Notes under the pieces: model-generated
Database searches by the model: none
What the model was told of the DNA's origin: nothing
The model's input: only the letters and a program-made list of their open reading frames with translations
In this document: positions 33,853 through 46,073 of the stretch, piece after piece
Numbering within the stretch: position 1 is the stretch's first letter
How the letters are laid out: every line of letters begins with the position of its first letter
Program-made: the position numbers and the translations under genes
Origin: Phoenix dactylifera
Lineage: Eukaryota; Streptophyta; Magnoliopsida; Arecales; Arecaceae
Direction: 5' to 3'
DNA length: 64,000 nt
Assembly: GCF_009389715.1 (NCBI RefSeq)
Contig: NC_052396.1
Location: forward strand, 17,576,631-17,640,630

Positions 33853-34022
33853 TCGCACGTCCTCTGTCCTTTTCGGAAGTGGGCAGTGGCGGCCGGCAGC
33901 CCATGGGAGCATTACCATATATACGAAACTTGGAAGAGGGGGCAAGGGGGGAGGCGGAGTTGTTGAAAATCACATGTGCAACCCGCACAGCGAGGCGTCT
34001 TATGCAGCCAACCAAACATTGC

Positions 34023-34070
34023 CACGTGAGGAAGGGCCGATGTCTGCTATGGATTACGTAATGGACTATA
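34023..34070 (-). promoter_or_regulatory. Candidate MAP2 promoter: TATA-like and G-box
   Basis: On the minus strand TATATAG lies at about 34063-34069. A CACGTG palindrome, the core of the plant G-box bound by bZIP and bHLH factors, lies at 34023-34028. Both are 170-220 bp upstream of the leader-exon donor. With the TATA there, the G-box would sit downstream of it, near the start site, so the TATA call is tentative. Confidence 0.35.
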
Positions 34071-36064
34071 TAATTCAAGCAAGCGCATGGCGCGTGCTAA
34101 CATGCAAACAAATTTGATGGTGTTATATAAATCTTAATTTACAAAAAATATTTTATTTCTAAAATTTAGTTTATAAATTATTTTTATCCTATAATCTTTC
34201 TAGATCAAAAAAATTTATAGCAAAATATTTTACTAAAAGTTAGAATAACCTTACCGGTGACCATAGTAGCTTACTATCCGATATTTAAGAGGAGAGTAAA
34301 GAATGTCAAAACCAAAGCAGGACAAACGAATCTCTAATAAAGAAGATAATATGAATCCAAAGTAGTTTCTAGATATTGTTCACGGTGATTGCAATTACAT
34401 CATTAAAAATGGATGAATATCGTATCAAATAAGCAAACTATCTTGACTAAAAAGGCATAAGACTCCCGCATATATCTTATAAGAAAAAGAGGCTATGTCT
34501 AGTTAATTATAGTTTGAAGTAAAAAAGAAACGTGTCTAGATCGTCGTCCCCCTATAAACATCAATATTAGGTAAACTATATATATTTACTTAAAAATGAT
34601 TATATGAATTAAACTATGGTTGCCACTTAGATTGCTATATAATGTTATGATAATTGTTAGCTTTATTGTTATGCTTGAAAGCCCCCTTCAAGGGACACAC
34701 ACATTCTTTATATCGTCTAAAGCAAAAGGGTTAATCTTTTCTTCTCTAATCAATTAAATTCTTGGTGGCACCCTGAGCCATGTCCATAGTCACCATAGTG
34801 AGTATTCTTTTTTAAAAAAATAAAAAATCTACCTAACCTCTTTTCTATTCTCTTTCAGAATAAAATTAATTAGATTCTCCTCTCCATCGATCTCCCAAAT
34901 CTCCAATAAAAAAGTATATAATCTGATTAAGTAGGATGTGGCTCAAAATCCAATTTAAGCAAACTTAATTTATGCAATTTTTTTTCCAAAAAAATAAATT
35001 TAATTATGTCCAAAGAGGTGAATTGAAAACTAAAAATAATATAAAAATAAATAATAAAAATAATAGACTATTTAATAAATAGCCAAAAAAGTGATACATA
35101 TGTGACACCAATAACTAGCTAGTCTATGAAATGGACTTAGGAGGGCAGTTGATTTCGCATCGCAAAATTGGGATCCAATTAGTTAAGTAAAATAAAGAAA
35201 AAAAAAGTATATTTTGGAAACTTAAGAAAACTCTTTTTTTATATATCTTCCTCAATTTCTTCTCCATAAAGAAATTCACTTTTCTCTTGTTCCATTGAAA
35301 CCAACATACCAAAACGCTATATATCCACGGTCATCAGGAAGGTATTCCCCTCTCTATCTTTTCCTATCTATCCTCTCTAAATCTGTCTCAGTAGTTTGTT
35401 ATGGAAGAGTCTTAAAAGTGATTTTAGAAAGAAAAAAAAAAGGTAATTGTAAGACAGAATAGAGGATATGAGAGTTTTGCTTGCCCTTCTTGCCACCAAA
35501 ATAAAGGAGAGGAAGAAGAAAGACGAAGAGGATATGCTTTATTTTAGATTTGTCTCAAGTATCGATCATGAGAGGAATGGATAAAAGTTTCATGAACACC
35601 TTAAGGAAAATCAAATCCTCATCCAGCAGTTATTATATTTTAGACTTTTTTGTTTATCTTTTAACTGTTCAAAAGTTTTGATATTGCATCAATGCCCTTT
35701 AAATAAGTTTGTCATGTTGGCAGCCAACTCACAATGCCACAGTAGGCTTTCCCTCTTAGCTATCCCACATTGGGTTCACTAAGCATTTAACCCTTTAATT
35801 GAGCCAAAATGAGGGAAGGGGAGGAGGTCATATATGAGAGTTGTACTTGGAGAGGAGATTGATAGATGGAAAAAGGAGGACCCAACCCATATTTAAAGTG
35901 GCGTGTAAATTCTGGAGCAAGTGGGACTCAAAAAGGAAGGAGAAACCACCCATCCAAACTTTTGTTTTCATTTTATTCATATTTGTACAACTCTCACTTA
36001 TTTAGGGACTATTTGATTATATGGGAATCGGCAAAAAAACAAAGAGGCGAACTGGGAAACTAAC

Positions 36065-36570
36065 TTCCATAGAAGTCGGGTTGAAATTGAATCGGATACG
36101 GATCGGATACTAGCATATCCATATTCATATTTGTTTTGTTTGATGAATACAGATATGGATATGGATGTTAATCAGATACCAAAATTCATATCCATATTTA
36201 TTTTAAACGAAAACGGATACAAATCGAATATCGAAAATATGGATATAAATTGGATAATCAAACTTTATGACCACAAAATCGAAGATATTACTAAGTAAAT
36301 GATAAATCAAATTAATAGCATATTAATATGGTCATTTATTTTTCTTAAAAATTCATTAGTATCATATAAAATTAAATGGAGTTACAAATAAGATCGGATA
36401 TTTGAATACAGATCGGATAGTTGCCTATTCATATCAATATCTATTTTTTTGACGGATATGAATACTGATTCGGATATTAATCGATTGTTCAAATTTCTAT
36501 CCATATTCGGATAAATTCGGATATCAAAACATATCCAGACGAATATTATCTGATCCACTTTTACCTCTAT
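36065..36570. repeat. GGATAT/ATCCG-rich dispersed repeat
   Basis: Degenerate repeats of CGGATA, GGATATGGATAT and their complements fill about 500 bp. The left margin reads GTCGGGTTGAAATTGAATCGG and the right margin ATCTGATCCACTTTTACC. The overall pattern resembles GGAT-rich interspersed repeats common in plant genomes, but no class was assigned. Confidence 0.45.
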
Positions 36571-38279
36571 ATGAATATCCTTTTAATTTCAGCTATTTGA
36601 TTAGGTTTGAAATTCATGCATACGAAAAAAACAGTTTGAGAACTTTTACTATTTGATTTCTAAGGAGTCACTTTTAACCACTTTCATTGTTTGGCTCTTG
36701 AAGACTAGATAAATTATGTCACCTCATTCAAAAGAAAAATCATTCCTTACTACATGCACAATCGTGCCCATGCACACCACGAATCACAACCGCTCATTCC
36801 TATTAATAAAATGCGCATCTCAATGCACACAGTGTAAGGAATAATTTTTCAGAAAGCTAAATTTACCACCTCGATTATGAATTGAGAACCAAGTATACCT
36901 TCTTTTGGTGTTTTTTCTCACTCCTCTCTCTCCATGTTATCTCAAACAAGTCCCAGAACTCTAATACTGCATTTTTTAAAAAATACATTTAGTAATTATT
37001 AAATTTATTTTTAAACATACTAATAATTATTTATTATAACCTACTTTGACCTGCTAGCAAATGATTAATTCAGAATTTATTTAAAAAAAGCCAAATCTTT
37101 AATCCTCTAATGCTTTTCCTAATATGCCAAACAAACTTTGGAGACTTGTAGTTCTTTTCATCAATCATATGGTAATGAAGCTTTGCACAGAACAGCAATG
37201 CAACAAAGTCTGCTCTCCCAAGTCCAGAGAATTCAATGCTCCCCATGAATCCTCTTGATCAACTAAACTTTGGAAGGCATGCTCACAAGAATTTCTCATA
37301 CGTACCGAAAGCTAAGAATGCTCATCTATAACACAATTTTCAAAAGAGAGAGAAACCATCATGCACATTAGCATAATAAGCACCCTCATGTATATAACAA
37401 CTGCGAGCACCAAAATTTTGTAATAACCAGAAGCAAATTTTTATAATCGCACAGAAGCATCCTTGATTGCAGATTTAACTATCCGCAGTTTAGCACAAAC
37501 AAATATAACTACAGTTTGTTGCTTTGTAAACACAAAATGGACTCTTTTCATGTAGAAGCTGCAAGCACAAACCAATAGTAATATCCGAAACATTATCACT
37601 GTAAAACCAACAATTGAGGATGTTTAACATATCCATTAAGGAAAAATACCTGGTCATCTGTCACTTTTGCAACAAACACAACATATAACCTTGCAACCTG
37701 CTGCATTTGCAGCATTGAAAAGCATCAAAGACTGCAGCTGCACTCTAAAATTGTAGCCAGAAAACATTTATGCAGTAAACATCATAAGAGCAGCAACATG
37801 GGAGACATGCCATACTGCAAACCAATCACTAAACACCAGAGTAGCAGGGGGAGAAGAATCAATTTACTACAGTGCATTAATGAACGGTGCTCTTCCGTTG
37901 GTAAACAGAAAATATACTGAATGGTATTCAGTGTATCATCTTGAATTGATATTCAGTACATCATTTTTGGCATACCATCTTCCTCCATATATTATCTACT
38001 GAATTATTGTTCATGCTCATTAAGTTAATAAAGTGCCATATAAAACCAAGAAATCCTTGACATCAATGTGATTAAATGCGCACACCATACTATAAACATG
38101 ACACACAAGTCAAATAGACTGCACAATAATTTGTGATATCCACATCAAACATGCACCTTATTTTCAGAACCCATAGAGAAATCAAGAAGCTATCAAGAAA
38201 TATGGAGCTGTTAGGGCCTTTTTTCTCAAAAGACAAGGCATACAAAGAAATGCTTGAGAAATGATGGACTCATTAATCA

Positions 38280-38490
38280 AGATTCATCTACGAAATTAAG
38301 AAATGATTGACATTGACAGCTTGCTGCAAAGTACAACCACCTTTGACAAAGAAATTGCATGCAATTAAAGTAGTAGAATGAATTCCATTTATGCAACGTT
38401 CCTCTGTAGAAATCAAGTTATGATTGATGTTGGCAGCTTGGTGCAAGGTGAGATGATTATCGAGAAGGAAATGGCACACCACAACCAAAA
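38280..38490. repeat. Two-copy degenerate tandem duplication
   Basis: The segment starting GAAATTAAGAAATGATTGAC (38292) recurs about 118 bp later starting GAAATCAAGTTATGATTGAT (38410). Both copies continue with GGCAGCTTG/GACAGCTTG and end near AAGGAAATGGCA/AAGAAATTGCA. On the minus strand one frame stays open across both copies, giving two similar 24-residue segments, but there is no known protein match. Confidence 0.5.
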
Positions 38491-39008
38491 GCGCTAAAAC
38501 CCAGGTTTCTCAAACAGATTTTCAGTAGTAGTGGAAAGGAAATATTAAGAATTAGAACCATATAAGCATATAAATCATTTATGTGAGATCATCCCACATC
38601 ATAAATGAATATATGAAAAATAAACCAAGTATCTCCACTTCTGATCTAAGGGAAGTATGAAAAACAGTGATAGAACATTTTTACTAAGTAACCGAACTTC
38701 CCTTTGTGTTTTCAAAAAGATGCCCCTTAGATGATCCATACTATTGCACAACTAATTGGGTTAACAATTTCTCAAAAACTTTGTTGATAAATGATTTTAG
38801 TAATGAAAATCCAAATGAACTCATGGAATGAATAAAGTCAACATTAGTAGCCCAACATCACCATTGCTCTTTCAAAGAGGATACAGGCACCCCAGGATGG
38901 TCATTTCAAGAATGACCTCCTCATCATTCTTTTTCCAATGTTCAACGTTCACAAACCTGTGCATGCACATAGTTCCATCATTGCACCAAGCAACATCATA
39001 TAAAAAAA

Positions 39009-39399
39009 TAGAGTAAATTAAAAAAACCCTCCTTAGGTTTACGTTCATTACACCTACACCCAATAGTTTGTAAAATCTACACTTACACCCGGTTAAATCA
39101 ACAACGTTAGTAAAGCCATTTACCTTATATAAAAAGTCAAAATTGCCCTTAAGTGGGGAGGAGGATACACACATTTTCTTATGTTTTTGGAGGACTGTTA
39201 TGTCACTTAAAGTTATTTTGGTCATTTGAAATTTTTTCTAATGCAGCATTTGGGTCCTACTTTAATAACATTCTGCTAAGTCATGAGTTGAAGTGTTGGA
39301 TAAAAATAAACCTTAAGGGGGTAAGCAAAGGTTTTTCAAACTATCGGGTGTAAGGATAACTTACCCCTAATCTTAGGAAGGGTTTTATAATTTACTCTA
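39009..39399. mobile_element. MITE-like element with TAGAGTAAATT terminal repeats
   Basis: The left end TAGAGTAAATTAAAAAAACC and the inverted right end TAGAGTAAATTATAAAACCC are near-identical terminal repeats of about 20 bp or more, 391 bp apart. Inner inverted pairs such as CACCCAATAGTTTG and CAAACTATCGGGTG give it a foldback character. Flanks are A-rich, so the target duplication cannot be fixed. It lies 430 bp downstream of the FRS stop codon. Confidence 0.7.
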
Positions 39400-39824
39400 A
39401 AAGATAAAACTAGCTATGGCATGTTTTGTAAATAGAACTTATGTCTGAACTACAGCAATCCAAAAGTCCTCATGCAGAAGTCCAATTTCTGCAACAAGAT
39501 TATCATCTAGAACTGCCGAAACAAAAAAGAAAGAAAAAACAAAAGCAAAAAAAAAAAAAAAGAAATTTCCTGCAACACATTTCCTTACTTCTTTGGTGGA
39601 AAAGTTATACAGAAAACCAAAACCAATTCTAGCAGATGGGATAAGGATGACTTGCTATGGCTGCTATATTCTATTGAAGTATTGAAACGAACTGCAACAT
39701 ATCATTACTTTTAAAAAAGAAGGAAAAAAGGAAAACAGATAAAATTCTGAACTCCATAAGTCTACAGGTCAGGGCAGCATGATTCATATATGTACCAATT
39801 CCACAACCCAGAACCTTGCCATTG
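39400..39824. other. Probable FRS 3' UTR and flank
   Basis: Non-coding sequence following the FRS stop codon on the minus strand, with A-runs around 39535-39560. No defined poly(A) site was recognised. Confidence 0.4.
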
Positions 39825-42215
39825 TTACATCGGACATCGGTTCATGAGGTCTTTTTTTGCTGCAATAACATCTGCAAAAGCGATCTGCAGCGAATCTTTT
39901 GCAACTGTGTAAGCCTCAGCAGATGTTGAACCCTCTTTTGCATATTTAACAGCATCACGATAAAGTTCATTGTACCTTACACATTCATCCAACATAAAGC
40001 CACTTTTGGCATCTTTCGTCCACCTCTTCAATATGTAATAATCTGGGAGCACACGAACATCAATTGTTAGGAAGACTCTCAATATATGCCTGCACAAAAT
40101 GCCAGAAGTTTCAAACTTGCAGCAACTGCAATTTGTTCTCTTTTCTGAGAAATCATGAGTGACAATGTATGTAGTACGGGCATCCTCCTCTTTTGCAACA
40201 TTATACTTGCTACCCTCTCCATCCTGAATCTTATCGACATAATAACCCAGTGATTCAACAAATTCCTCCTGAAATATATCAAATATTGTTCTTGTGTAGT
40301 AGTCTGCTACTTGCTTTAGCATGTTTGATGGAGTCTTCAAAATTGGTCTGGTAAATGATGTAGCTAAATCTTCTAAGTTTTCCCTTTCATACCATCCTGC
40401 CATTGCTTGTTCAAATAGAGAAACAAAGACCAGCAAAGGTGTCTTCATATTAAAGTACTTCTCAAAGAACTTGTTCAAGCTTTCTGGTCTTTGGATTGCT
40501 GAGATTTCTGCAGTAAATGTATCCTTAAGGTACACGGGAACCCATTTTTGCCGAATACTGTATAAAAATTGCATCCACGAGTTCTCTCCCAGGTCATACT
40601 TATCAAGGATAGATTTCCACTGTGACTCAAATATTTCAAATGTTTCAGACTCATTGATACACTTTTCCAATTCCTCTTCGAAAGTAACACATGTTAGATA
40701 CAAATTAGCCAGCTTTTCCTTGCACTTACTTAATATATGCCACTTGCATAATCGATGACGAGTTGCTGGGAACACCTTTGAAATTGCTGATCCCATGTCC
40801 TCATGGTAGTCAGTAATTAGTGAAACTGGAGGGCGTCCACACATAGCTACTAGCCAATTCTCAAATAACCAAACATATGAAGCTTCTGTCTCATCCGTAA
40901 TCAAGGCACATCCAAAAATTACAGACTGCAAGTGATGATTGACACCTGTGAACATGACAAATGGCACCATGTTTTTATCCTCCTTAAATGATGTGTCAAA
41001 GGTAACAGCATCACCAAAGCAATAGTAAGCCATCTTAGCTTTTGCGTCAGCCCAGAATGCATGCGTCAGGCAATTATTTTTGTCAACTTGAAATGCATAA
41101 GAGAATGTCTGGTTCTCTGCATGCATCCTTTTAAAATACTCCAAAAGATTTTGAGTGTCTTCCACTCCAAATGCATTTTTCCCAACATTTTTCATATCAC
41201 TCCTATAATCTTGATCATTTGAGAGAACGTTATTGAATCCCCCAAGAGATTCAACCAGTAGTGCTTTTGAGTTAGATGGAGTTGCTGACTTCTCATGATT
41301 AATGGTACCACTTTTTGCAAGAACAACTACTTCACTTTGAGACTGAATATAATGCACCTTGCTTGGTGCAATTGCAAGATCATGAGTATGCTCTGTGACA
41401 AGCTTAGAAACGATCCATTTATCATAATCTTTTTTAATTACCTCAAACATTGCCTTGCAACCTTCCCTCGTGGGAGTTCGATTCCTCTTTTTCTTGCTTT
41501 CGTCATAATTGTCTTCGTACGGATTGAAACCCTCTTTTGTACATACAAACCGCCGCATGACAAAGGTCTCATCCCTTGTAGAACGACGGGACAGCCTAAT
41601 ACGGACATCAAACCCAATACGGCTGGCATATGCATAATAGTATGTCTGGGCAGCTTCATGAGATGGAAACTCCATTCCAACATATGGGTCTGCTTGAGCA
41701 TATTCCTCAGGTACAACATAACGCACCCTGTTTGGTGCTGCCACAACATGACTATGCTCCTTGACAAGCTTTGTAACAACCCATCTGCCATAATACTTTT
41801 GAATTACCTCAATCATTGCCTTGCAACCTTCTCTTATAGTGGCCCTTTTTCTCTTCTTCTTGCCATCATCATAATTACCCTTTTTCAAATGGAAGCCCTC
41901 CTTGGAACACACAAAACGCCGCATAATGATGGACTCATCGTTTCTTGAACGACGGGACTTGCTGATACGCACAGAAAACCCCACACGACTAGCATAGGCC
42001 ATGTAGAATAGCTTTGCAGCTTCTTCAGATTCAAACTCCATACCAACAAATGGTTCAAGATTCTCAGTGCCCTGCTGATGGGAAGAGAACAGATTGTCCG
42101 CTTCAACCAAGTGACTGCTGACCTCCAATGTCATGTGGTGGTCCATGTTGTCATCATTAAGGTCCACATTGTTATCTCTTAGCGATCCATCATCTTCACT
42201 CGAGGTACTCTCCAT
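39825..42215 (-). CDS. FRS: FAR1-RELATED SEQUENCE (FRS) transcription factor, two FAR1 domains
   Basis: A single uninterrupted coding exon gives 796 residues. Two FAR1 DNA-binding domains stand in tandem. The first spans about 55-158 with zinc ligands C103, C131, H154 and H156; the second about 177-280 with C225, C253, H276 and H278. A MULE transposase-type domain follows (about 375-480), with acidic residues at D407 (VTFDTSF) and D469 (ITDYHEDM). A SWIM zinc finger CxC...CxH sits at 696-710. This is the order of Arabidopsis FAR1/FHY3-family proteins, which derive from a domesticated Mutator-like transposase and act in the nucleus in light, clock and stress transcription. The start at 42215 was chosen because a splice acceptor (TTGCAG) lies 17 bp upstream, so the ATG at 42275 falls in an intron. 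The intact long frame argues for a host gene rather than a live transposon. Confidence 0.92.
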   Translation of the reverse strand: MESTSSEDDGSLRDNNVDLNDDNMDHHMTLEVSSHLVEADNLFSSHQQGTENLEPFVGMEFESEEAAKLFYMAYASRVGFSVRISKSRRSRNDESIIMRRFVCSKEGFHLKKGNYDDGKKKRKRATIREGCKAMIEVIQKYYGRWVVTKLVKEHSHVVAAPNRVRYVVPEEYAQADPYVGMEFPSHEAAQTYYYAYASRIGFDVRIRLSRRSTRDETFVMRRFVCTKEGFNPYEDNYDESKKKRNRTPTREGCKAMFEVIKKDYDKWIVSKLVTEHTHDLAIAPSKVHYIQSQSEVVVLAKSGTINHEKSATPSNSKALLVESLGGFNNVLSNDQDYRSDMKNVGKNAFGVEDTQNLLEYFKRMHAENQTFSYAFQVDKNNCLTHAFWADAKAKMAYYCFGDAVTFDTSFKEDKNMVPFVMFTGVNHHLQSVIFGCALITDETEASYVWLFENWLVAMCGRPPVSLITDYHEDMGSAISKVFPATRHRLCKWHILSKCKEKLANLYLTCVTFEEELEKCINESETFEIFESQWKSILDKYDLGENSWMQFLYSIRQKWVPVYLKDTFTAEISAIQRPESLNKFFEKYFNMKTPLLVFVSLFEQAMAGWYERENLEDLATSFTRPILKTPSNMLKQVADYYTRTIFDIFQEEFVESLGYYVDKIQDGEGSKYNVAKEEDARTTYIVTHDFSEKRTNCSCCKFETSGILCRHILRVFLTIDVRVLPDYYILKRWTKDAKSGFMLDECVRYNELYRDAVKYAKEGSTSAEAYTVAKDSLQIAFADVIAAKKDLMNRCPM

Positions 42216-43559
42216 GGCTAGAAAATCAAAACCTGCAAGGCTACCCACATTCAAACAAGTAAACAAAGAAAGCAAAGAGCAACAGGAACCACAATCTGTT
42301 CATCATAGTAACATTCAGATACAAAAGAAATACGAACGGTTGTTGCACCACTTACAACCATATCTATTGGTAACATGTATCAATGTCCAAAGATGCACTC
42401 GTTCATATAAGCATCAAATATTGGTAATATCCATCAACAGTTTATAGGGGACTGTTTGGTTACTGGTAACTTAGGGTTTGTTGCAAGCTGTAATTACATT
42501 TGGAGTAATTATAGTATCGAGAGTTATATACAATTATCCATTTTCATAACTAACTGGTTCACATAGCTTGACTTACAGTGTTTGATCAGATGCATCTGGT
42601 TTTATCAAAATACCTGTATAATGTAACTGAAAGGTCATTACAGCAGACTCGGTTTCTGTAATTTGTCTTCCAGTCATATCAGTGTTAAGGTAAGTTACTG
42701 CAACTGGGAGGGCTTTGGTAAGTTCAGTAAACAAACAGAGGAAGTAGCTCACTTGCACTAACCGGTCCGAGACATGATCACATACAAAGCCATGGAACTT
42801 ATCAACCCTGGCAACGAAACATCCTCCTTGATACTGCAAGACCTTCCACCAAGAACCGAACAAACAATCCCTGTCCTAGGCAGGGCCACCCAGACGGGCA
42901 CTTCTTGCAAAGACCCTTAGCCAAAAACAAGCAGCTTTTTGTATCCTTAGTTTCCTGCCGGGCTTTATCTATCCTATTATAACTCCTCGATTTGAGACCT
43001 TCCTATCGACAGCCACATCCACCATCAAATTGCCTACACTAAGCATATAAACACCCAATAAGAGCTCCATAACGTTCTTTTGTCCTCGCTTCGAGAGGAT
43101 ACAGATTATAATGGAATGGAAATGATCCAAGCAAGCAAGCCTTCACTTCAGAAGCAGCTTACAAGGGCCCGCGACAAACTAAATCAACCCACATATCACC
43201 AAAATTAGAAAGAATTTAGGAAAATCCCACACCATTGATTCATCCAAACGCCGACCACACACCAAAATACCAGAAAACGCATTCAAAGACATCTCTTGGG
43301 GTAGCGAATCAATCAACTGCATAGAGATGGAAGAGCGGGAAAAGGAAAAATTCCTCAATCTAGTAAACCCTAGCTAAGAAAAAATTAAGGCTTTTTCCCA
43401 AGCCGAATGACGAGAACCTGAAAATAATGGAGTACTAATCTCTCTCTCACTCCCATCATCAGACGTCAACCATCTCGAGTTACTTTTCAGCTCAAACCTA
43501 CCAAGAATCATGAGAAAACGCAGGAAAAATCCCCCAACAACGGAAGGAAACAACACACC
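42216..43559 (-). other. Predicted leader exon junction and intron of FRS
   Basis: The coding exon appears to begin at 42232, after TTGCAG. A GC-rich stretch with a donor AAAG/GTGTG at 43559 is the best candidate for the upstream leader exon, predicting an intron of about 1.3 kb. A possible short MITE with ends GGGGACTGTTTGGTT and, inverted, GGGATTGTTTGTTCGG lies in this intron at about 42447-42871. The leader is inferred from splice signals only. Confidence 0.45.
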
Positions 43560-44965
43560 TTTCGCCTCGCCCCTTCCGTCCTCTCCTTCGATCTCAGTGG
43601 AGTCGCGTCACCACCACCTGCAGCACTCCGTCATGCCCTAATTCTGATCCGGAGGCGCACGGGAACCGTCCCGACTTCCTATCACCCCGCCTGCCTCGCG
43701 GCGAACCCTTAGCTTGTTCGAATCGCACGATCCGCCGCAGATCTTCTCATTTGGCGATCGATCGGAACCGTCGGCTCCAACAGCTCTTTCAATGGTGTGG
43801 ATACTCGATCACGAATCACGAGGCTCCATTTACGTGGTCCAATCCGTCCGATTGGTCATGGCCTCTTCGTGCTTTTAGTTAAATCTAAACCCTACCGGCT
43901 GCATCTCTTACCGGATCCATCTACCATGTTCCGGAGTCACGGCTTTTTCGCTTGCGGGGCCCAACATTTGAGGACTGACATGAATCTAAGGCCGTTGGAT
44001 GCTGTGCCCCTGCAACTCCGACGGCAGGTGATTCCTTCTTGTCTTCAAGATTAGGACCGATTAGAACTTCTTTTTTTTTTTTTTAATGTTGATATACAAG
44101 CATCCTTTACAAGGGGTTATATGTGATTTTTTTTTTTATTTTTAGTACCATAATAGAGCAACCCCATGCATGTTTAAAAAAGAGATTTGGTTAAAAAATA
44201 TTATCAAATAAATAAAAAATAAAATAGAAAATAAAAGATTCGTTAGAGTAGAAAAGTAGAGGAACGGTAAATTTAATGAAATTGAGTATATATATTTTTT
44301 GATCTGAAACTTTTTAATAGGTTAAATATGTTATTTTTAACTCGATTTCATCCGATCCTTTTAATAAACAAGTTATGTGAGTCAAGACAGTTTAACAAAA
44401 TAAAAATAGTTTTGATGCAAAATCTAATATCCATATTGCATGCAATGCACTATAATCAAGTAATGGTCTACGACATAATTATTTAAAATTTGCATGGAAG
44501 CTGATTTAACTAAGGATTTAGATCACTGATCCAACCTAATTTGTAATAAAAATAAATAAAAATTTTAAACAACCTATATAAAATATATAATATAAAGTAT
44601 TAAAAGTATTCTATATTAAATACCATTAATTTTTTATTACAATATGAATAAGAAGAATCATGAATTGTATACCTTGAAGGACTTTAGGAAAAATATATAT
44701 GATCATAGAAATATGCTGAAATTATTGAAATTTTTAGATATTTAAATGAAATGATTTTCAAAATATTACAAAGAATAGAATAAAGTAATTCGTTTTTTAT
44801 TCATTCAAAATGAAGAGGATTAAATTTTTATAAAAATAATTAATTGCTAAAATTTAAATACCATAATATATTTGAAATAAATATATTTTATAATATGAAC
44901 AAGTTTTGAATAAGTATAATAAACCATAATTTTATACTAGAAGCTAATGTTATTATGGTGGCTAA
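43560..44965. other. FRS upstream region and AT-rich intergenic DNA
   Basis: 43560-44050 is GC-richer and probably contains the FRS first exon and promoter; no firm TATA box was identified. 44060-44965 is very AT-rich with no gene or defined repeat. Confidence 0.45.
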
Positions 44966-45720
44966 GGCCCATTTGGGAGAGCTTTTAAAGGGCCAAAAAA
45001 TACTTTTTGGCCTTTTAAAAGCACTTTTAGATGAAATAGGGGTATTTGGTAAAAATTTTGGGAAGCTATTTTAGCTTTTTTAGAAAGCTAAAAATAACAT
45101 TTTGGAAGAAGCTCCATTTTGAAGCTTTCCGAAAAAGCACTTTTAGGTCCGGTCGGAAAGCTATTTTTTGGACATAATAAAATATAATAATTATACAAAA
45201 TGTCCCTTTAATAATTGTTTAACCAATTTTATTACATAACGAAAAAATTTGTTATATTATTAGAAATTAATTTATGCTAATAATTATAATATTTTACATC
45301 TTTATTACTATATTATACTATAAATATAGTATTATATTACATTATATCATAATACATTGATATGTTATGTTAAATAATTTAATATTACATTAAATTATGA
45401 TGCTACAATATATAATATTATATTACTATATTACAATAATATTATATTACATTACAGTAATATTATACTATATCATATATTTATATATTAATATATATTA
45501 TATTTTATTATGCGCTGTTGTGTAATACCATGCAATGTTCTTTATGGCTATTTTGTCATACCAAAAGTACTTCGTTAATTTATTTACCAAATACATATTA
45601 AAGTGGCATAACACTTTACAAATGTAGTTACCAAATAGTAAACAACTATTTATAAAAGCTCTACTTTAGAAAGCTCTACTTCCAAACGTTCTATTGCCAA
45701 TAGCTTTTCCAAATGGGACC
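44966..45720. mobile_element. Non-autonomous TIR element with TAA target duplication (Harbinger-like)
   Basis: The left end GGCCCATTTGGGAGAGCTTTT and inverted right end GGTCCCATTTGGAAAAGCT are imperfect terminal repeats, flanked by TAA at 44963-44965 and 45721-45723. Sub-terminal AGCTTT/AAAGCT blocks occur on both sides. The 755-bp interior is extremely AT-rich and has no coding capacity. Terminal sequence and 3-bp duplication fit the PIF/Harbinger group. The Gypsy element starts only 22 bp beyond its right duplication. Confidence 0.75.
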
Positions 45721-46073
45721 TAAGTCTTGTGTTGGTAGTTTAATTTGTAAAGTACGGGCCCAATACAGACCACGCCTAGTACTATAGGGCCCAGTTAAAG
45801 GGTATTGGGCTAGGGAGGGGTTAGCAGGCCTTGCAGGCCCAGGAAGAGCAGACTGCCATCTCCCCTGAGGGCTGAAAGGACAGGACCACCAGATGGCCAA
45901 CGGAGAGACCCCCACATGCATGCACAACAGGAACCCACCACCTCCTCTCCCCCTCGGCAGCTGAGCTATGAGCTGGCCTGAAGGTGAGGGGCAGCTGGTG
46001 GATCCTGAAACCCTGAGGAAGGAGAGAATGTCACCTCTCCTTTGGGTCAAATCCTAAGCCAAGTATTTATAAC

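Larger units (their letters stand above)
34080..39008. other. AT-rich intergenic DNA between the MAP2 and FRS genes
   Basis: No gene is supported in about 4.9 kb. Notable items are an ATCCG/GGATAT-rich repeat at 36065-36570 and a degenerate tandem duplication at about 38288-38488. The remainder is low-complexity AT-rich sequence with scattered short open frames that lack recognisable domains. Confidence 0.6.

Noticed and set aside
41295..41948. 217-residue plus-strand frame opposite the FRS exon
   Set aside because: It is antisense to the two FAR1 domains and mirrors their duplicated structure; no independent support.
42216..42275. Upstream ATG extending the FRS protein by 20 residues
   Set aside because: A splice acceptor TTGCAG ends at 42233 between the two ATGs, so the upstream ATG is most likely intronic.
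42447..42871. Possible MITE in the FRS leader intron
   Set aside because: Ends are similar (GGGGACTGTTTGGTT and inverted GGGATTGTTTGTTCGG) but need gaps, and no target duplication was visible; kept only as a remark in the intron entry.
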